A DNA stretch of 64,000 nt from an uncultured Robinsoniella sp. (GTDB taxonomy: Bacteria; Bacillota; Clostridia; Lachnospirales; Lachnospiraceae): assembly GCA_900540475.1 (NCBI GenBank), contig UQGG01000024.1, positions 41,341 through 105,340 of the forward strand, written 5' to 3'. The notes beneath the pieces were generated by a model, which was not told where the DNA came from, did not search any database, and saw nothing but the letters and a program-made list of their open reading frames with translations. A program made the position numbers and the translations under genes. The first letter of the stretch is position 1. Each line of letters opens with the position of its first letter. Positions 62,332 through 64,000 of the stretch are shown one piece after another.

Positions 62332-62363
62332 TTAGAATATAGTATCATACTGCACTATTCTAA
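62332..62363. promoter_or_regulatory. Palindromic operator before feoA
   Basis: TTAGAATA (62332-62339) and TATTCTAA (62356-62363) are perfect inverted arms, with AGTATCATACT (62341-62351), another perfect palindrome, inside. This is a likely site for a DtxR/Fur-type iron regulator, by position and symmetry only. Confidence 0.55.
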
Positions 62364-62387
62364 TTATATTCCAAAGGAGAGAAATAT

Positions 62388-62627
62388 ATGACCCATGTAG
62401 TACAACTTACTGAATTAAAAAGAGGCGAAAAGGCAGTGATCACAGAGTTGATTTCCTTAAAAGAAATGAGGCGCAGGCTTCAGGATATAGGAATGATAGA
62501 AGGCACAACAGTTGAGTGTGTGGGAAAAAGCCCTTTGGGAGACCCCTGTGCTTTTTTAATAAGAGGTGCTGTAATAGCTCTTCGTAAAGAAGATGCGGGA
62601 AGTGTAATGGTAGAATGCAGTGATTAA
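62388..62627 (+). CDS. feoA: Ferrous iron transport protein A
   Basis: This 79-residue SH3-like protein has the FeoA pattern LKRGEKAVITELISLKEMRR, RLQDIGMIEGTTVECVGKSP and the ending GAVIALRKEDAGSVMVE. It assists the FeoB transporter. ATG 62388 follows AAAGGAGAGAAATAT. FeoB begins 13 bp after its stop, in one operon. Confidence 0.93.
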   Translation: MTHVVQLTELKRGEKAVITELISLKEMRRRLQDIGMIEGTTVECVGKSPLGDPCAFLIRGAVIALRKEDAGSVMVECSD

Positions 62628-62640
62628 CAGGAGGGGTATA

Positions 62641-64000
62641 TGGGATTAAACAGATCGTCATCAGGAATGAGTTCTGCTGACAGGGAACTAGTGATTCAAA
62701 AAGAGAGAGAAGACGATAAAGTGATTGCACTTGCCGGAAATCCCAATGTGGGAAAAAGTACTGTTTTTAATCAGCTGACGGGAATGAAACAGCACACAGG
62801 CAACTGGCCGGGCAAAACGGTAGCCAATGCCCAGGGATATTGTTCTTATGGTAATCAGGGATATGTTATGGTAGATATCCCGGGATGTTATTCTCTGATG
62901 GCACATTCCATTGAAGAAGAGGTAGCGAGAGACTTCATCTGTTTTGAACACCCCGATGCAGTCGTTGTGGTGTGTGATGCGACCTGCCTGGAACGAAATC
63001 TGAATCTGGTTCTGCAGATTCTGGAAGCCTGCACCAATGTGGTAATCTGTGTCAACCTAATGGACGAAGCCCAAAAAAAGCAGATTAAGATACAACTGGA
63101 ATCATTAGCTGAAAAAACAGGAGTTCCGGTCATCGGAATAACAGCCCGAAGCAAAAAAGGCCTGGATCAGATATTTGAAGGTCTGAATCAGGTCTGGGAA
63201 GAAAAAGAGAACAAAGAACCTCTGGTAGTTTATCCCGATTATATAGAAGAAGCTATTCACCAGCTGGAACCGTCCGTTGATAAAGTCTGCAAAGGCGTAC
63301 CGGACACCAGATGGCTCTGTGCCAGACTGCTGGATGCAGATGACTGCCTGCGTAAATCCATGCAGCAGCATATTGGAAATGATCTTCTGGAAAATGAAGA
63401 GATACATAATATCCTTTCCGATATCAATTCCAATTTAGCAGACCTGGACATTTCCAGAGAGCAGCTGAGCGATGATATCGCCTCAGCCTTCGTAAAGAAA
63501 GCAGAAGATTTATGCAGGGATACCGTTGATTTCGAAGATAAATCCTATAACCGAAAGGATCGTCGGCTGGACCGTTTATTCACAAGCAAGGTAAGCGGCT
63601 TTCCGATTATGTTCCTGGTATTGCTGTTTGTCTTCTGGCTAACCATCACCGGGGCAAATTATCCGTCACAGCTTTTAAGTAAAGGACTGTTCCTGTTAGA
63701 AGACCAACTGGTATTATTCTTTCAAAATATAGGTGCCCCCACCGTAGTATATGAGATTCTTATATTTGGAATATATCGTGTCCTGGCATGGGTGGTGTCC
63801 GTCATGCTGCCGCCAATGGCAATTTTCTTCCCGATGTTTACCTTGTTAGAGGACTTTGGATATTTGCCAAGAGTCGCATTTAATCTGGACAGGTGTTTTA
63901 AAAAATGCCAGGCGTGCGGGAAACAGGCTTTGACTATGTGCATGGGATTTGGCTGCAACGCAGCCGGCATCATCGGCTGCCGCACCATATCTTTTAATAT
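62641..64000 (+). CDS. feoB: Ferrous iron transporter B, 3' end cut by window edge
   Basis: Visible part is 453 residues with no stop. It has the N-terminal G protein: G1 GNPNVGKST, G3 DIPGCYSL, G4 NLMDEA, with the helical GDI-like region after it, and the first membrane segments (GFPIMFLVLLFVFWLTITGA and others). A four-Cys patch (CFKKCQACGKQALTMC) and GFGCNAAGIIGCRT lie near the cut edge, as in the Gate/core region. It imports Fe2+. The missing end is due to the window. A 20-residue N-terminal extension precedes G1 and is rich in Ser and Arg. Confidence 0.94.

Overview
The window looks like chromosomal DNA of a gut- or host-associated Lachnospiraceae-type Firmicute (Clostridia). This is inferred from strong AGGAGG ribosome sites, consensus sigma-A promoters, YesM/YesN-type sugar regulation, a secreted giant enzyme with FIVAR, Big and FN3 modules, a TreR/PTS trehalose system, BirA-controlled bioY-bioB-bioD-bioA, a fused HD-GYP/GGDEF regulator and an FeoAB pair. 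G+C is moderate to low by eye. I see no rRNA, tRNA, CRISPR array, transposase or phage module, so this is mostly core-like chromosome with accessory sugar and stress loci.

Layout. (1) 1-14892 is a carbohydrate-utilisation locus. A YesN-type response regulator (cut by the left edge) and a YesM-type kinase run leftward. Rightward lie a 2127-residue secreted glycoside hydrolase-like protein, a lipoprotein sugar-binding protein, two CUT1 permeases and a GH36 alpha-galactosidase-like enzyme. The giant gene and the binding-protein gene share a near-identical upstream element with the same 60-bp spacing to TATAAT, a good candidate for the YesN operator. (2) 15049-19730 holds small genes, a YkgJ-like cysteine-cluster protein, a K+ channel, a ROK regulator and a sorbitol-type dehydrogenase. 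(3) 19819-25060 has an HTH-cupin repressor diverging from a dipeptide epimerase, a DUF819 membrane protein and an S15/CocE hydrolase, a predicted peptide-salvage unit. (4) 25769-29338 is the biotin operon behind a clear BirA operator.

(5) 29345-31090 is a leftward alkD-like, VOC and tetR operon with a perfect palindrome inside its promoter. (6) 31496-35307 has two GNAT acetyltransferases, a secreted protein gene that appears frameshifted, and a small acidic protein. (7) 35374-41796 is the trehalose locus (treR, PTS EIIBCA, treC) with three matching TreR boxes; a PadR/DUF2812 pair is inserted in it. (8) 41900-49617 holds a superoxide reductase, a Vat-like acetyltransferase, a YcgL-type nucleotidyltransferase, a GH25-LysM lysozyme, a dicarboxylate-type symporter with an ATPase-like N-terminal domain, and an NYN/OST-HTH protein. 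(9) 49652-52338 encodes an OGG-type glycosylase, a 2-hydroxyacid dehydrogenase and an orphan EutJ.

(10) 52523-56560 is a MarR-controlled heterodimeric ABC exporter. (11) 56633-59351 has an FCD-type GntR regulator and ilvD. (12) 59439-61935 encodes an HPt protein and a REC/HD-GYP/PAS/GGDEF protein predicted to both make and break c-di-GMP. (13) 62388 to the right edge is feoA and a truncated feoB.

Many operons here carry their control sites visibly (BirA, TetR, PadR, TreR, MarR, YesN-like). The least conventional features are the giant enzyme with a catalytically dead duplicate domain, the symporter with the GHKL-like domain, the collagen-like linker in the trehalose PTS, the isolated EutJ, and the structured leaders before feoA, ilvD and the symporter. 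All functions are inferred from sequence reading; no database search was run.
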